A stretch of 64,000 nucleotides of DNA from Paenibacillus_V sp046244365. Its GTDB lineage: Bacteria > Bacillota > Bacilli > Paenibacillales > NBRC-103111. The notes under the pieces are model-generated. The model was not told the DNA's origin and ran no database searches. It was given only the letters and a program-made list of their open reading frames with translations. The DNA is taken from assembly GCF_046244365.1 (NCBI RefSeq), contig NZ_CP176395.1, forward strand, positions 5,952,001 to 6,016,000, given 5' to 3'. This document shows positions 8,134 through 16,610 of this stretch, in pieces (position 1 is the stretch's first letter; every line of letters begins with the position of its first letter). The position numbers were made by a program, and so were the translations under genes.

Positions 8134-9279
8134 ATGGCCACTGTCCGCCGCTTGCTTAAACCCGAAGAATTCCGCGACGCAATCGCGTTGTCCGACGAAA
8201 TGTTCCGAGATGCCGAGCAGGTATCGATGGGCGTCGGGTTTCCCGGCGTGTTCTCCCAAACCTTAAAGCAATCGTATGGCGCCTTCTCCGACACGGACGG
8301 CAAGCTCGTCTCCTTCATGGGTCTAGTGCCCTCGATCGTCCGCATCGGATCCGCCAAACTGAACGTTTACTCGCTCGGATCGGTCTGCACCGACCGCGGA
8401 CATCGCGGACAAGGATATGCCAGCGAAATTTTGCAGGCGATTATCCCGCATATGGAGCAGGCGGGCTCGCCTCTGCTGTTCGTCTCCGGCGGGCGAGGCT
8501 TGTATACGCGGCTCGGATGCGCCCAATACGGCGGCTACACGCAGTACACGCTGGATGCGGCATCGGCTAGCGCCATCCACCTAAACGGAGAACTCTCTTA
8601 CCGCGAAATGACCGAGACGGACTGGTTTCATCTGCAGGAAATCGCCGAAGCTCGGCCCGTCCGCTTCGAGCAAAGCGTTTGGGATTTGGCTCAGCTGATC
8701 GACGCCGAAGCGCTGCCGCGCTGCATCAAACACGGCCAGCGCGTGCTCGTCGCAGAGCGGAACGGGAAGCCGGAGGCCTACCTGATCATCGGAATTCCTA
8801 ATACGCCTACGATCAAGCAGCCGCCTCGCGCGTACGAATGGGGAGGCCCGGCGCAAACCGTTGCCGCCCTACACGCGCATGTGGTAACCCATTACGGTCT
8901 CGAGCAGCTGAATACGTTCGTTCCTTGGCACGAGGAAGAGCTGCATGCCTCATTGAAGGACGTTCAGAACCGGCAGCCGTACCGCTCCTATTGCACGGTC
9001 ATGATCGTTTCGCCGGAACGGCTCGCTCTTCAGCTAAAGCCTTATTTGGCGGATAAAAACGCGACGCTCGCCGAGACGTTCGAGCTGCGCAAAACCGGCG
9101 ATGAAGGCAGCGTTCAATTGTCTCTGGCCGGCAAATCGGCGGTCGTATCCCCGCACGAGCTCATCTCCCTGCTGTTCGACGTGCATCCGGAATCGGACAT
9201 CGACCCTGCGCTCAAAGCCGAACTTTCCCAACTTTTACCTATTCCAATGCCGGGAGAGCTGGGGCTAAATTATGTATAA
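8134..9279 (+). CDS. GNAT family N-acetyltransferase
   Basis: A 381-residue protein with an N-terminal GNAT domain (residues ~5-150) that contains the acetyl-CoA loop RGHRGQGYASEIL and the preceding strand LGSVCTD. The C-terminal half is a second, degenerate GNAT-like region resembling the architecture of Eis-type acetyltransferases. The substrate is unknown. ATG 8134-8136 follows AGGAGG. The stop codon overlaps the next gene by 8 bases, so the two are probably translated together. Confidence 0.85.
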   Translation: MATVRRLLKPEEFRDAIALSDEMFRDAEQVSMGVGFPGVFSQTLKQSYGAFSDTDGKLVSFMGLVPSIVRIGSAKLNVYSLGSVCTDRGHRGQGYASEILQAIIPHMEQAGSPLLFVSGGRGLYTRLGCAQYGGYTQYTLDAASASAIHLNGELSYREMTETDWFHLQEIAEARPVRFEQSVWDLAQLIDAEALPRCIKHGQRVLVAERNGKPEAYLIIGIPNTPTIKQPPRAYEWGGPAQTVAALHAHVVTHYGLEQLNTFVPWHEEELHASLKDVQNRQPYRSYCTVMIVSPERLALQLKPYLADKNATLAETFELRKTGDEGSVQLSLAGKSAVVSPHELISLLFDVHPESDIDPALKAELSQLLPIPMPGELGLNYV

Positions 9280-11221
9280 GCAGGATTCGGCGGCGCCTAC
9301 TCGGGAATGGCTCTGCGAGGTAGAAGCCGCGCCGGCCGACATCTCGATCACCGTAGAGGGTCCGCGGCTGCGGATCGATGCGGTGGACCGGCTGCCGGGG
9401 AGCGATTGGCAGGGCGTCCTGCTGCTGACTCCCGGCTTCACGGGTAGCGCTGGGATAATGGCAACGGAAGCCGCCGCGTGCGTGATCGTCGACCGCTGCA
9501 GCCAGGTGCGGGAGATTGCCGCTCCAGGCTTGGCGGCGAATGCGTCCGCCGGAGCTTGCATTCGCTCCGGCGGCTTTGCCCTGCTCTTCTATGGCGGCGA
9601 TTCGGAGGATTCCGGACGGTTCTCCTCTCTGTTTAAGCAAGGCGACGCCGTCAAGCTGAGGCTGAACGGCGATATCGCCTCCGCGAGGGAGCTGGCCGCA
9701 GCATGCGGCGAGCAGCCTGCCCTGATGCTTGCAAGCGGAGCGCTGACATCGCTCTCGGAGCCTGCGTTCTTGCTGCAAGGTCAGGCTGTCCGCCGCCGCG
9801 AAGGAAGGACTTATGCCGTCAAGGTGAACGGCACCGACGTGCCGATCGAGACGGACGGCTCATTCGTTTGTACGGTACCGCTGCGCTTAGGCGGCAACGT
9901 AGTCGAAGCGTCGCTGACGGAGGACGGCGCTCTTCTCGACGCCGCGCCATTGTTCGTTTTTCGCCAACCGGCATCGGAGTCGCCCGGTACGAAGAGCGGC
10001 GATGTGTTCTTATGGGTGGAGCAGGGCCATAACATGCTGAAATTTCAATCCGAGGCGGCTGTCCGGAGTATGCTGGAGAATGCGAAAGCGGCGGGCATAA
10101 CCGCAATCGTCTTCGACGTGAAGGGCGTTGAAGGCTTCGCCGCGTACCGACGGAACGGACTGACGGGAAGGCCTTATGTTAGCGGAATGACGTCGCCCGA
10201 CCGCAAAGGCGCCAATCCCGACCAGGATCTGCTCGACCTGTTCGTCCGGCATGGCCATGCGGCCGGACTTCGCGTCTATGCAGCGCTGAACGTGTTTGCC
10301 GAGGGATCCTTTTACCGGAATCAGTTTGCGCTCCCCGACCGGCTGCCGGCGTGGGAGCAGCAGCTGCAGCGGCCGGAAGACGGCGGCCGGGTCCTGCGAC
10401 AGAGAGAGGCTTCCTACGCCCGAAACGGCAAAGCGACCGTACAATTCGTCAATCCGGCGAACGACGCCGTCCGCGATTACGAGCTGCGCGGCATCCGCGA
10501 AATCGTCGAAGGCTACGACATCGACGGCATTTTGCTCGACCGCTGCCGCTATGACAACGAGTTCGCCGATTTCAGCGACGGCACGAAAACGAAGTTCAAG
10601 CAGTATTTGGCTGCGCGCGGCAAGCAGCTGGCGCATTGGCCGCATGACGTGTTCGCGTATGACGAACGAGGAACGCGTACCGAAGGCCCTCTTTATGCCG
10701 ACTGGTGGGCGTTCCGCGCTCATGTCATCGCTTCGTTCGTCGCCGAAACGCGGAGCATGATCGACTTGCACAACGCGCAGCGCGGCAAGGCCGTCCAGCT
10801 TGCCGCTTATGTGGGCTCGTGGTACGAGCTGCATTACCGGTACGGCGTCAACTGGGCCAGCCCCCATTTCCGCTACGACCGGCGGCTCGGCTTAACGGAG
10901 GACGCGCTGTATACGGACGAGTATGCGGCAGCGGGCTACACCGGCAGCTTGGATTTTCTGATGATCGGCACGTATCAGCAGACCGTTCGCGACGTCGAGC
11001 GCTACATCGCGCTCGCCAGGCTCGTGACGAACGGCGAACTGCCGGTTTATGCCGGCGTCGCGATCCCCGCATTGCGGGAGCCCGGGCTGCGGCAGGCGGT
11101 CATGAGCCGCTGCTTCGGCAAGTCCGACGGGCTTATGCTGTTCGACCACTGCCACATTAGCGATTGGAACCAAGTAGCGGAGGATTTGCGACAATCGGCA
11201 GTTCCCGCTTGCCGATCGTGA
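9272..11221 (+). CDS. GHL10/DUF4015-like TIM-barrel putative glycoside hydrolase
   Basis: A 649-residue protein. Residues ~1-240 are beta-rich and not recognised; a Big-like segment may be present around 175-235 (VNGTDVPIETDGSFVCTVPL). Residues ~245-645 resemble the GH-like 10/DUF4015 barrel: DVFLWVEQGHNML, AGITAIVFDVKGVEG, GLRVYAALNVFAEG, YDIDGILLDRCRYD and DFLMIGTYQ look like successive barrel strands with acidic ends. No secretion signal is seen. The ATG overlaps the GNAT stop (ATG 9272, stop 9279). I cannot name a substrate; the N-terminal region is the least explained protein segment in the window. Confidence 0.75.
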   Translation: MYKQDSAAPTREWLCEVEAAPADISITVEGPRLRIDAVDRLPGSDWQGVLLLTPGFTGSAGIMATEAAACVIVDRCSQVREIAAPGLAANASAGACIRSGGFALLFYGGDSEDSGRFSSLFKQGDAVKLRLNGDIASARELAAACGEQPALMLASGALTSLSEPAFLLQGQAVRRREGRTYAVKVNGTDVPIETDGSFVCTVPLRLGGNVVEASLTEDGALLDAAPLFVFRQPASESPGTKSGDVFLWVEQGHNMLKFQSEAAVRSMLENAKAAGITAIVFDVKGVEGFAAYRRNGLTGRPYVSGMTSPDRKGANPDQDLLDLFVRHGHAAGLRVYAALNVFAEGSFYRNQFALPDRLPAWEQQLQRPEDGGRVLRQREASYARNGKATVQFVNPANDAVRDYELRGIREIVEGYDIDGILLDRCRYDNEFADFSDGTKTKFKQYLAARGKQLAHWPHDVFAYDERGTRTEGPLYADWWAFRAHVIASFVAETRSMIDLHNAQRGKAVQLAAYVGSWYELHYRYGVNWASPHFRYDRRLGLTEDALYTDEYAAAGYTGSLDFLMIGTYQQTVRDVERYIALARLVTNGELPVYAGVAIPALREPGLRQAVMSRCFGKSDGLMLFDHCHISDWNQVAEDLRQSAVPACRS

Positions 11222-11364
11222 ATACGAGGCAATCCGAATAAATGCTGAACTAGGCACGCATTCTTTCGACGCTTTACCTTCACCCGGCCAATGTCCGGAT
11301 GGCGGCACTGCGAATCTCGCATACCGGAGTCCAAGCCGTATTCGAACGGATCCGTCCAAGACGA

Positions 11365-11402
11365 GCTATCCGGCTTAGCTTATATCAGCTAGGCCGGATA
11401 GC
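11365..11402. terminator. Bidirectional stem-loop between convergent genes
   Basis: GCTATCCGGC-TTAGCT pairs with AGCTA-GGCCGGATAGC across a short TATATC loop, with about 15 pairs. It sits between the GH-like gene and the PhyH gene, which converge here. T-runs are weak, so the terminator role is inferred from position. Nothing else is visible in 11222-11463. Confidence 0.65.
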
Positions 11403-11463
11403 CTGTTTCGGCCTCATCCGTTCGATTCCTTCCCTGCCGAAGCGGCAGCTCCCCATACCGCCG

Positions 11464-12336
11464 TTACGGAGCCGATCTCCACGAAGTATCGATGCCGCTA
11501 TACCCTTCTACCAGATGCTTGCTTTCCGCAGGACAAGACTCGATGAATCGCCGCGCCGATTCGGGCAACGGCCAGATCGGTCCCGGGTTATAGCTGCTGG
11601 AGCGAAAGCTCATACCGCAGCTTAGGCGAGGCTCCGTTCCTTTATGCGCATTCACCCCGTGATAGGTTCGTTCCGCAAAAATAACGAGATCCCCCGGCTC
11701 GGAAATCACCGGTATCATGCCGGGCACATCCATGTCGCAGCAAGGTTTAGGCTCCGTTCCCATGCGATAAAACGATTTACGCCCCTCGGTGAACGCAAAC
11801 CCTTCCGGTCCCGTCCAATCGTCCGTATGCGAATCCGGCAAAATCGCCAATCCTCCGTTATGCGGATGGCTGCCGGTCAAATAAAACCAAAGAGAAGCGG
11901 CTCCGCTGTTATTGAGAACGGCGTTGGCGCCATACGGATGCTCCATGGCGTTCCAGTCCGTATGCCAGGCATGCACCCCGGAATTTCCTACATCACCTCC
12001 CGCTCCCGGCTTCTTGTAAATGGCTGCGCTTCGATTGAGCGTCATAGGCTGCCCGTCATTCAGGTAATTCGCAATACGCATAAGCGGTTCATAGGCCAAT
12101 AGCTCGGCCATCACCGGACTTTTCTCGATGAAGGCGATATCCGTTATGGAAAGAATCGATTCGTTCGCGAATTGGGGCCCAAGCACTCTGCGAACCTCCT
12201 CTTTAAGACCCTCCACATGTTCCTTGGAAAATAGTTGTTTAACGATCGCGAAGCCATGGCGTTCTTTACATTCCCTAATGTCCTGAAGGCGGTCTTGATC
12301 GAACTCGTACGGATAAGGCAGCAGGTTTGGTTTCAT
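11464..12336 (-). CDS. Phytanoyl-CoA dioxygenase (PhyH) family protein
   Basis: A 290-residue Fe(II)/2-oxoglutarate-dependent oxygenase. HTDWNAM supplies the first His and the Asp ligands, TYHGVNAH supplies the distal His, and the Arg of PRLSCGMSF probably binds 2-oxoglutarate. ATG 12334-12336 lies behind GAGGAG; the longer open frame upstream runs through the intergenic promoter and is rejected. It is divergent from an AraC regulator, a pairing that implies control by a sensed metabolite. Likely role: hydroxylation of a small molecule, substrate unknown. Confidence 0.87.
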   Translation of the reverse strand: MKPNLLPYPYEFDQDRLQDIRECKERHGFAIVKQLFSKEHVEGLKEEVRRVLGPQFANESILSITDIAFIEKSPVMAELLAYEPLMRIANYLNDGQPMTLNRSAAIYKKPGAGGDVGNSGVHAWHTDWNAMEHPYGANAVLNNSGAASLWFYLTGSHPHNGGLAILPDSHTDDWTGPEGFAFTEGRKSFYRMGTEPKPCCDMDVPGMIPVISEPGDLVIFAERTYHGVNAHKGTEPRLSCGMSFRSSSYNPGPIWPLPESARRFIESCPAESKHLVEGYSGIDTSWRSAP

Positions 12337-12436
12337 TCTGAAATTCTCCTCTTCGATTTGTCGTTTTGTGCTACAATGATAGCGCTCTTTTAAGTGTATG
12401 AAACTTGCGCGCATAATCATGGAGGTGTGCCATGCC

Positions 12437-13285
12437 ATGCTGGAATTGCCGAATGAATTCAGATCGATGTGGTGGCATAGACCGACCCCGCTCGAAAAGT
12501 TATGGGGCATCTGGCCGACAACCATCGGGCTTACGATTGCCAAACCGACATACCGCAGGGCTTCTCCGGCCATTTCGGGATATGGGCTTATTTACATCGA
12601 TGGGGGAGCCATGCACTTTATCGATCATGCCGGCAACGAACACCTCCTCCGTAAAAACACCATTTTCTGCATCATCCCCGGCGTTCTCCATCAATACTAT
12701 TATGCGGAGTCCGAGCAGCCTCCCCGGATGTACTGGATAACGTTCAACGGCAAGCATTCCCTCCAAATGCTCAATCGCATCGGCTTTTCCGAGGAGACTC
12801 CCTACCTTACGGGGTGGGATGAATCCCGCTTGCTGCCGTATCTGCAATCCATGGAGCAAGTATTCGCTTCCGAAGAAAACGCCGATAGGCTGAGCTTCGT
12901 GCTGCTGCTCATTCAATGGTTCGACGAGCTCCTCGCCCAAGGGCGCCAGCGGGGATACGAGAACGCGCCGAACATGTCCATTCTGCAAAGCAGCATCGAG
13001 TTCATGAACATCCATTTCACTAGCGGCATCCGGGTACAGGACGTAGCACAGCATGCCGGAATGACCCGCTCCCATTTCACCAGAATGTTTACCGAACGAA
13101 TGGGCTTCTCCCCAAAAACTTATTTGCAGCGGTTGCGCATGGAGAAGGCGATGCAGTACCTGAAGGAAACGTCATTTACGCTTACGGAAATCGCACTTGC
13201 GATCTCTTATCCCGATGCGTATTCGTTCAGCCGAGCATTCAGCCAATATTACGGTTTCTCCCCCTCTCAGGCTCGGGACTTCTGA
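12437..13285 (+). CDS. AraC family regulator
   Basis: A 282-residue protein with an N-terminal AraC-binding cupin (IYIDGGAMHFID, then a second strand pair near PPRMYWITFNGKH) and a C-terminal double helix-turn-helix (VQDVAQHAGMTRSHFTRMF; LTEIALAISYPDAYSFSRAF). ATG 12437 follows GGAGGTG by about 10 bases; in-frame ATGs at 12398 and 12419 have poorer spacing, so the start may be off by up to 13 codons. Divergent from the PhyH gene; the two starts are 100 bp apart. Confidence 0.87.
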   Translation: MLELPNEFRSMWWHRPTPLEKLWGIWPTTIGLTIAKPTYRRASPAISGYGLIYIDGGAMHFIDHAGNEHLLRKNTIFCIIPGVLHQYYYAESEQPPRMYWITFNGKHSLQMLNRIGFSEETPYLTGWDESRLLPYLQSMEQVFASEENADRLSFVLLLIQWFDELLAQGRQRGYENAPNMSILQSSIEFMNIHFTSGIRVQDVAQHAGMTRSHFTRMFTERMGFSPKTYLQRLRMEKAMQYLKETSFTLTEIALAISYPDAYSFSRAFSQYYGFSPSQARDF

Positions 13286-13464
13286 GACGTAACTCTCATC
13301 GATTACCTTCATCCTAGCAGAGGAGCATGTGGGGAAAAATGGGATTATGTTTCGAATTCCGGCCGCATTTTGTGCGCCGAAGAAACTTTTTCTTCCATTG
13401 CAGCGTATGTAGGTAGAGAGGCGGCCCAGTAGCCGCTTGAAGCGATGGAAGGGAGATTGACCAT

Positions 13465-14019
13465 ATGAAGAACCGGCAAACAGACAAGCCGTCAAAACGA
13501 ACGGCCAAATGGCGGCGCGAGCTTCGCGATTGGGGCGTTTCCCTATCCGTAGCCGTCGTCTCGGCGCTTCTGATTCAGAACTTTGCGTTCGCACAGACGG
13601 AAGTAAGGAACGTTTCCATGCAATCGACCTTATATGAAGGTCAACGACTGATCGAAGACAAAATAACGTACAGGTTCGGCCATCCGAACCGCGGCGACAT
13701 CGTCATCATTCAAGGACCGGAGAGCGAGCAGAGGCTGATCAAACGGGTCATCGGTTTGCCGGGCGATGTGGTAGATATGAAGGACGGTCAAGTTTATGTG
13801 AACGGCAATCGGTTAGAGGAGCCTTACGCTCGCGGCGCCACGTATTCAAAGGGGCTGGCTCTCCCCTACGCCGTACCTGATGACAAGCTGTTCGTCATGG
13901 GCGACAATAGGGAGCACAGCACGGACAGCCGGGAATTGGGCCCGATCGCCCTATCGAGCGTCGAAGGCCGGGCGGTATTCCGTATTTGGCCTCCGCATAC
14001 ATTCGGCGGGCTTCAATAG
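13465..14019 (+). CDS. lepB: Signal peptidase I
   Basis: A 184-residue type I signal peptidase, close to the length of Bacillus SipS/SipT. One membrane segment (~25-43, WGVSLSVAVVSALLIQNFAF) is followed by the catalytic Ser-Met box VSMQSTL (S51), the general-base Lys in RLIKRVIGLPGD (K93) and the GDNREHSTDSRELG box. The usual proline after the Ser-Met-x box is Ser here (SMQST instead of SMxPT), a small departure that should not prevent catalysis. It is preceded by GGGAGA. It would cleave secretory preproteins on the outer face of the membrane. Seemingly monocistronic. Confidence 0.95.
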   Translation: MKNRQTDKPSKRTAKWRRELRDWGVSLSVAVVSALLIQNFAFAQTEVRNVSMQSTLYEGQRLIEDKITYRFGHPNRGDIVIIQGPESEQRLIKRVIGLPGDVVDMKDGQVYVNGNRLEEPYARGATYSKGLALPYAVPDDKLFVMGDNREHSTDSRELGPIALSSVEGRAVFRIWPPHTFGGLQ

Positions 14020-14085
14020 CAAGTCTGTCGGATGGCATGCGACATCCGGATTCACTACTACATGTAAACGACGAGGTGTTAAACG

Positions 14086-14685
14086 GTGATCATTTGGATT
14101 AACGGCGCATTCGGTTCCGGCAAGACGCAAACCGCCTTCGAATTGTCCAGACGAATACCGCATTCCTTCGTCTTCGATCCCGAGAATGCCGGCTATTACA
14201 TAAGGAAGAACATACCGAAGGAAGTGCGGGCGGCAGACGATTTTCAAGACTATCCCCTGTGGCGCGAGACGAACTATGCCATGCTAACGCACATCGCAAA
14301 CGAGTACGATGGCATTGTACTCGTGCCCATGACCGTCGTGAATCCCCAATATTTCGATGAGATCGTCGGCCGTCTGAGGCGTGACGGAAGAACGGTTAAC
14401 CATTTCGCCTTATGCGCTTCTAAGCATATCCTGCTTAAGCGATTGCGCAGCAGAGGCGAAGGAAGCGGTTCATGGGCTGCCCGGCAAATCGACCGATGTG
14501 TCGACGGCTTATCGGGCGATATCTTTCAGCGGCATCTCGATACCGAGAACATGACGGTGACAGAAGCAGCCGAAACGATCGCCGCCATGTCCCATATTCA
14601 GCTTCTGCCCGCGCGCAAAAACAAGCTTCTCCATAAACTCGATCGCCTCAAAACGCAACTCAAACACCTCCGTTTCTTCCAATAA
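14086..14685 (+). CDS. tmrB: TmrB-like ATP-binding tunicamycin resistance protein
   Basis: A 199-residue P-loop protein starting MIIWINGAFGSGKTQTAFEL, nearly the N-terminus of B. subtilis TmrB, with the Walker A GAFGSGKT. PLWRETNYAML, VPMTVVNPQYFDEIVGRLR, LLKRLRSRGEG and SWAARQIDRCVDGL are the other family blocks. The start is GTG 14086 behind GAGGTG. TmrB confers tunicamycin resistance when overexpressed, by a mechanism proposed to involve drug binding at the membrane; the native role here is unknown. It may be cotranscribed with signal peptidase, 66 bp upstream. Group II intron RNA begins just past its stop on the opposite strand. Confidence 0.9.
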   Translation: MIIWINGAFGSGKTQTAFELSRRIPHSFVFDPENAGYYIRKNIPKEVRAADDFQDYPLWRETNYAMLTHIANEYDGIVLVPMTVVNPQYFDEIVGRLRRDGRTVNHFALCASKHILLKRLRSRGEGSGSWAARQIDRCVDGLSGDIFQRHLDTENMTVTEAAETIAAMSHIQLLPARKNKLLHKLDRLKTQLKHLRFFQ

Positions 14686-14698
14686 CAACTTCAAACGA

Positions 14699-16576
14699 AT
14701 CGAGTAAGAGGGGGCGACTAACCCCCGTCTTCTCACACCACCGTACATGCGGGTCCGCATACGGCGGTTCCAAAAGGTTAACAAAGCTCCAAATAACGTG
14801 AAAGCAGACTTTTCAGCCCTTTCGCTTCCCAATAGGAAGTGGGAAGGGCATTATTTGTGTTTCGAGACATTTCCCATACGCCTCGCCTGGAATTGGCCAT
14901 GACAAAGCAAGCCCACTCCGGAACGCCGAGTGCTCGAAGCTCGCGAATTCGAGTGCGTACCCGTTTCCACTGCTTCCATAGGCACATGCGTAATCTTCGA
15001 CGAATCCACTGGTCGAACTTCTCACAGTGGTTCTTTGCTGAGGCCAAACGAAAATAGCCAATCCAGCCTATGAGGTATCTGTTTAGTTGCGTAATACGGT
15101 TTTCCATGGACATTGACCGCGATCGGTTCGTTAGCTCTCGGACTTTCTCTTTGAATCGTGAGAGCGTTTGTGGAGCTAGACGAATCGTCGCTTTCTTGTC
15201 CCTCAGAAAACTAAAGCCCAGAAACTTGCGGTTCCAGGGCCTGTCTACCGCACTTTTCTCTCGGTTCACCTTCAGTTTCAGCTTTCCTTCTACGAAGCGA
15301 GTCACCGATTCCATCACACGATCACCTGCACGTCTACTGGCCACGAAGATGTTGCAGTCGTCCGCATAGCGGACGAATTGTAGGCCTCGTTTGGTTAGCT
15401 CTTTGTCCAGATCATCCAGTAGAATGTTCGCCAAAAGCGGACTCAATGGGCCGCCTTGCGGCGTTCCTTCTTCCGTTTTCTCTAGTGCCCCATCCGCCAT
15501 GACTCCGGCATTCAGGTAAGCACGAATCAGTTTCAAGACACGCTTGTCCTTCACTTTGCGTGCTACCCTTGCCATGAGCATGTCATGATTGACTCGGTCA
15601 AAGAATTTAGCCAGATCCATGTCTACGACCCATCTAAGGCCGCTTTGAACGTAGATTTGTGCTTGTTTGACGGCGTCGTGCGCCCGTTTCCCTTGACGAA
15701 ATCCATAACTGTACCAAGAGAAATCCGCGTCGAAGATCGGATTCATGACTTGTAGAAGCGCCTGCTGGAGGAAGCGATCCATCACGGTCGGGATGCCGAG
15801 CAGCCGTACGCCGCCTCCGGGTTTGGGGATTTCCATCCGTTTGACTGGCGCGGGTCTGTACGTTCCCGCGAGGAGTTCGACTTTCGCCGCGTCCCAGTGT
15901 GTTTTCAGGTAAGCCTGTAGTTCTGCTACCGTTACACAGTCCACCCCGGGAGCTCCTCCGTTTTGCACCACTCGCTTGTAAGCCAGTCGAAGGTTGTCTC
16001 CTTCGAGCATTCGCTCTAGCAGGTCGTTTTGGTCTTCGCGAGAAGAAGGGGCGACTTGTGCCGTCGAAGAACTCGGCGCTCCGGCATGCCCTGACGGCTT
16101 CACCGCTTCTCTTTGCCGCGAGCTCTCTTGCGAGATTTTCTGCTGTCTTTGCTCTTCGCTCGAACGCATCGGTTTCCTCTCTCCTTTCGGTTCGGCCCTT
16201 CCGCAAGTTGTTGCAACAACGAACGTACTATGGCCTCTGCTGACTCCTGCGGATTCAGCAGAGCCTTCCGGCTCTGGTTACGAAATCACTTCGCGTATTC
16301 CGCAGGCCTCCCCAGATAAGAACGTCATCTTTCCGCCCGCGCTTGCCCAAGTCTACGGCCGCAGCCCTTGGCAGCTTTGGATTTTGTCTTGTAATGGAGA
16401 CTCATCCGACTGCGACCGCCTCAAATTGGATTCGTGTACCTCAAGCCGTGCGTTTGCCGTAAGCTTCCTTCAGATTCCGCCTCGCGACGGACACCCTTGC
16501 TCTTGGCTAATGGTAGGCGCTTGCCAGCCCCCATTCCGGACTTTCACCGTAGAGATGACGCCCATGCTGGGCGTAC
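14699..16576 (-). mobile_element. Group IIC intron (full-length, with ORF)
   Basis: The boundaries are estimates. On the minus strand the RNA begins at about 16576 with GTACGCCCAGCATGGGCG, a typical bacterial group II domain I start. It carries the reverse transcriptase in domain IV and ends after domain V (about 14738-14775, CCGTATGCGG...CCGCATGTACGG) and domain VI (about 14703-14730, GGGGG/CCCCC stem) near 14699. The 5' junction lies 5-10 bases after the T-run of the LacI terminator, the known target preference of class C introns. About 1.88 kb; no flanking duplication is expected or seen. Confidence 0.85.
14778..16169 (-). CDS. ltrA: Group II intron reverse transcriptase/maturase, class C
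   Basis: A 463-residue intron-encoded protein. RT blocks are visible in order: GAPGVDCVTV (~72-81), IPKPGGGVRLLGIPTV (~114-129), VVDMDLAKFFDRVNHD (~181-196, first catalytic Asp), EEGTPQGGPLSPLLANI and RYADDCNIF, with the catalytic YADD at 268-271. A maturase X domain follows (LIGWIGYFRL, RIRELRALG). There is no HNH endonuclease domain, as in class C enzymes such as GsI-IIC, which it closely resembles from memory. It starts at ATG 16169 behind AGGAGAG. All catalytic residues are intact and there is no frameshift, so the element may still be active. Confidence 0.95.
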   Translation of the reverse strand: MRSSEEQRQQKISQESSRQREAVKPSGHAGAPSSSTAQVAPSSREDQNDLLERMLEGDNLRLAYKRVVQNGGAPGVDCVTVAELQAYLKTHWDAAKVELLAGTYRPAPVKRMEIPKPGGGVRLLGIPTVMDRFLQQALLQVMNPIFDADFSWYSYGFRQGKRAHDAVKQAQIYVQSGLRWVVDMDLAKFFDRVNHDMLMARVARKVKDKRVLKLIRAYLNAGVMADGALEKTEEGTPQGGPLSPLLANILLDDLDKELTKRGLQFVRYADDCNIFVASRRAGDRVMESVTRFVEGKLKLKVNREKSAVDRPWNRKFLGFSFLRDKKATIRLAPQTLSRFKEKVRELTNRSRSMSMENRITQLNRYLIGWIGYFRLASAKNHCEKFDQWIRRRLRMCLWKQWKRVRTRIRELRALGVPEWACFVMANSRRGVWEMSRNTNNALPTSYWEAKGLKSLLSRYLELC

Positions 16577-16580
16577 ATGC

Positions 16581-16610
16581 AAAAAAGGCTGACGGCGGTT
16601 GCCGTCAGCC
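16581..16610 (-). terminator. LacI terminator overlapping its own stop codon; intron target
   Basis: GGCTGACGGC/GCCGTCAGCC (10 bp stem, 4-base loop) is followed by TTTTTT on the minus strand. The TGA stop of the LacI gene (16605-16607) is inside the stem. The group IIC intron begins immediately beyond the T-run. Confidence 0.95.
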
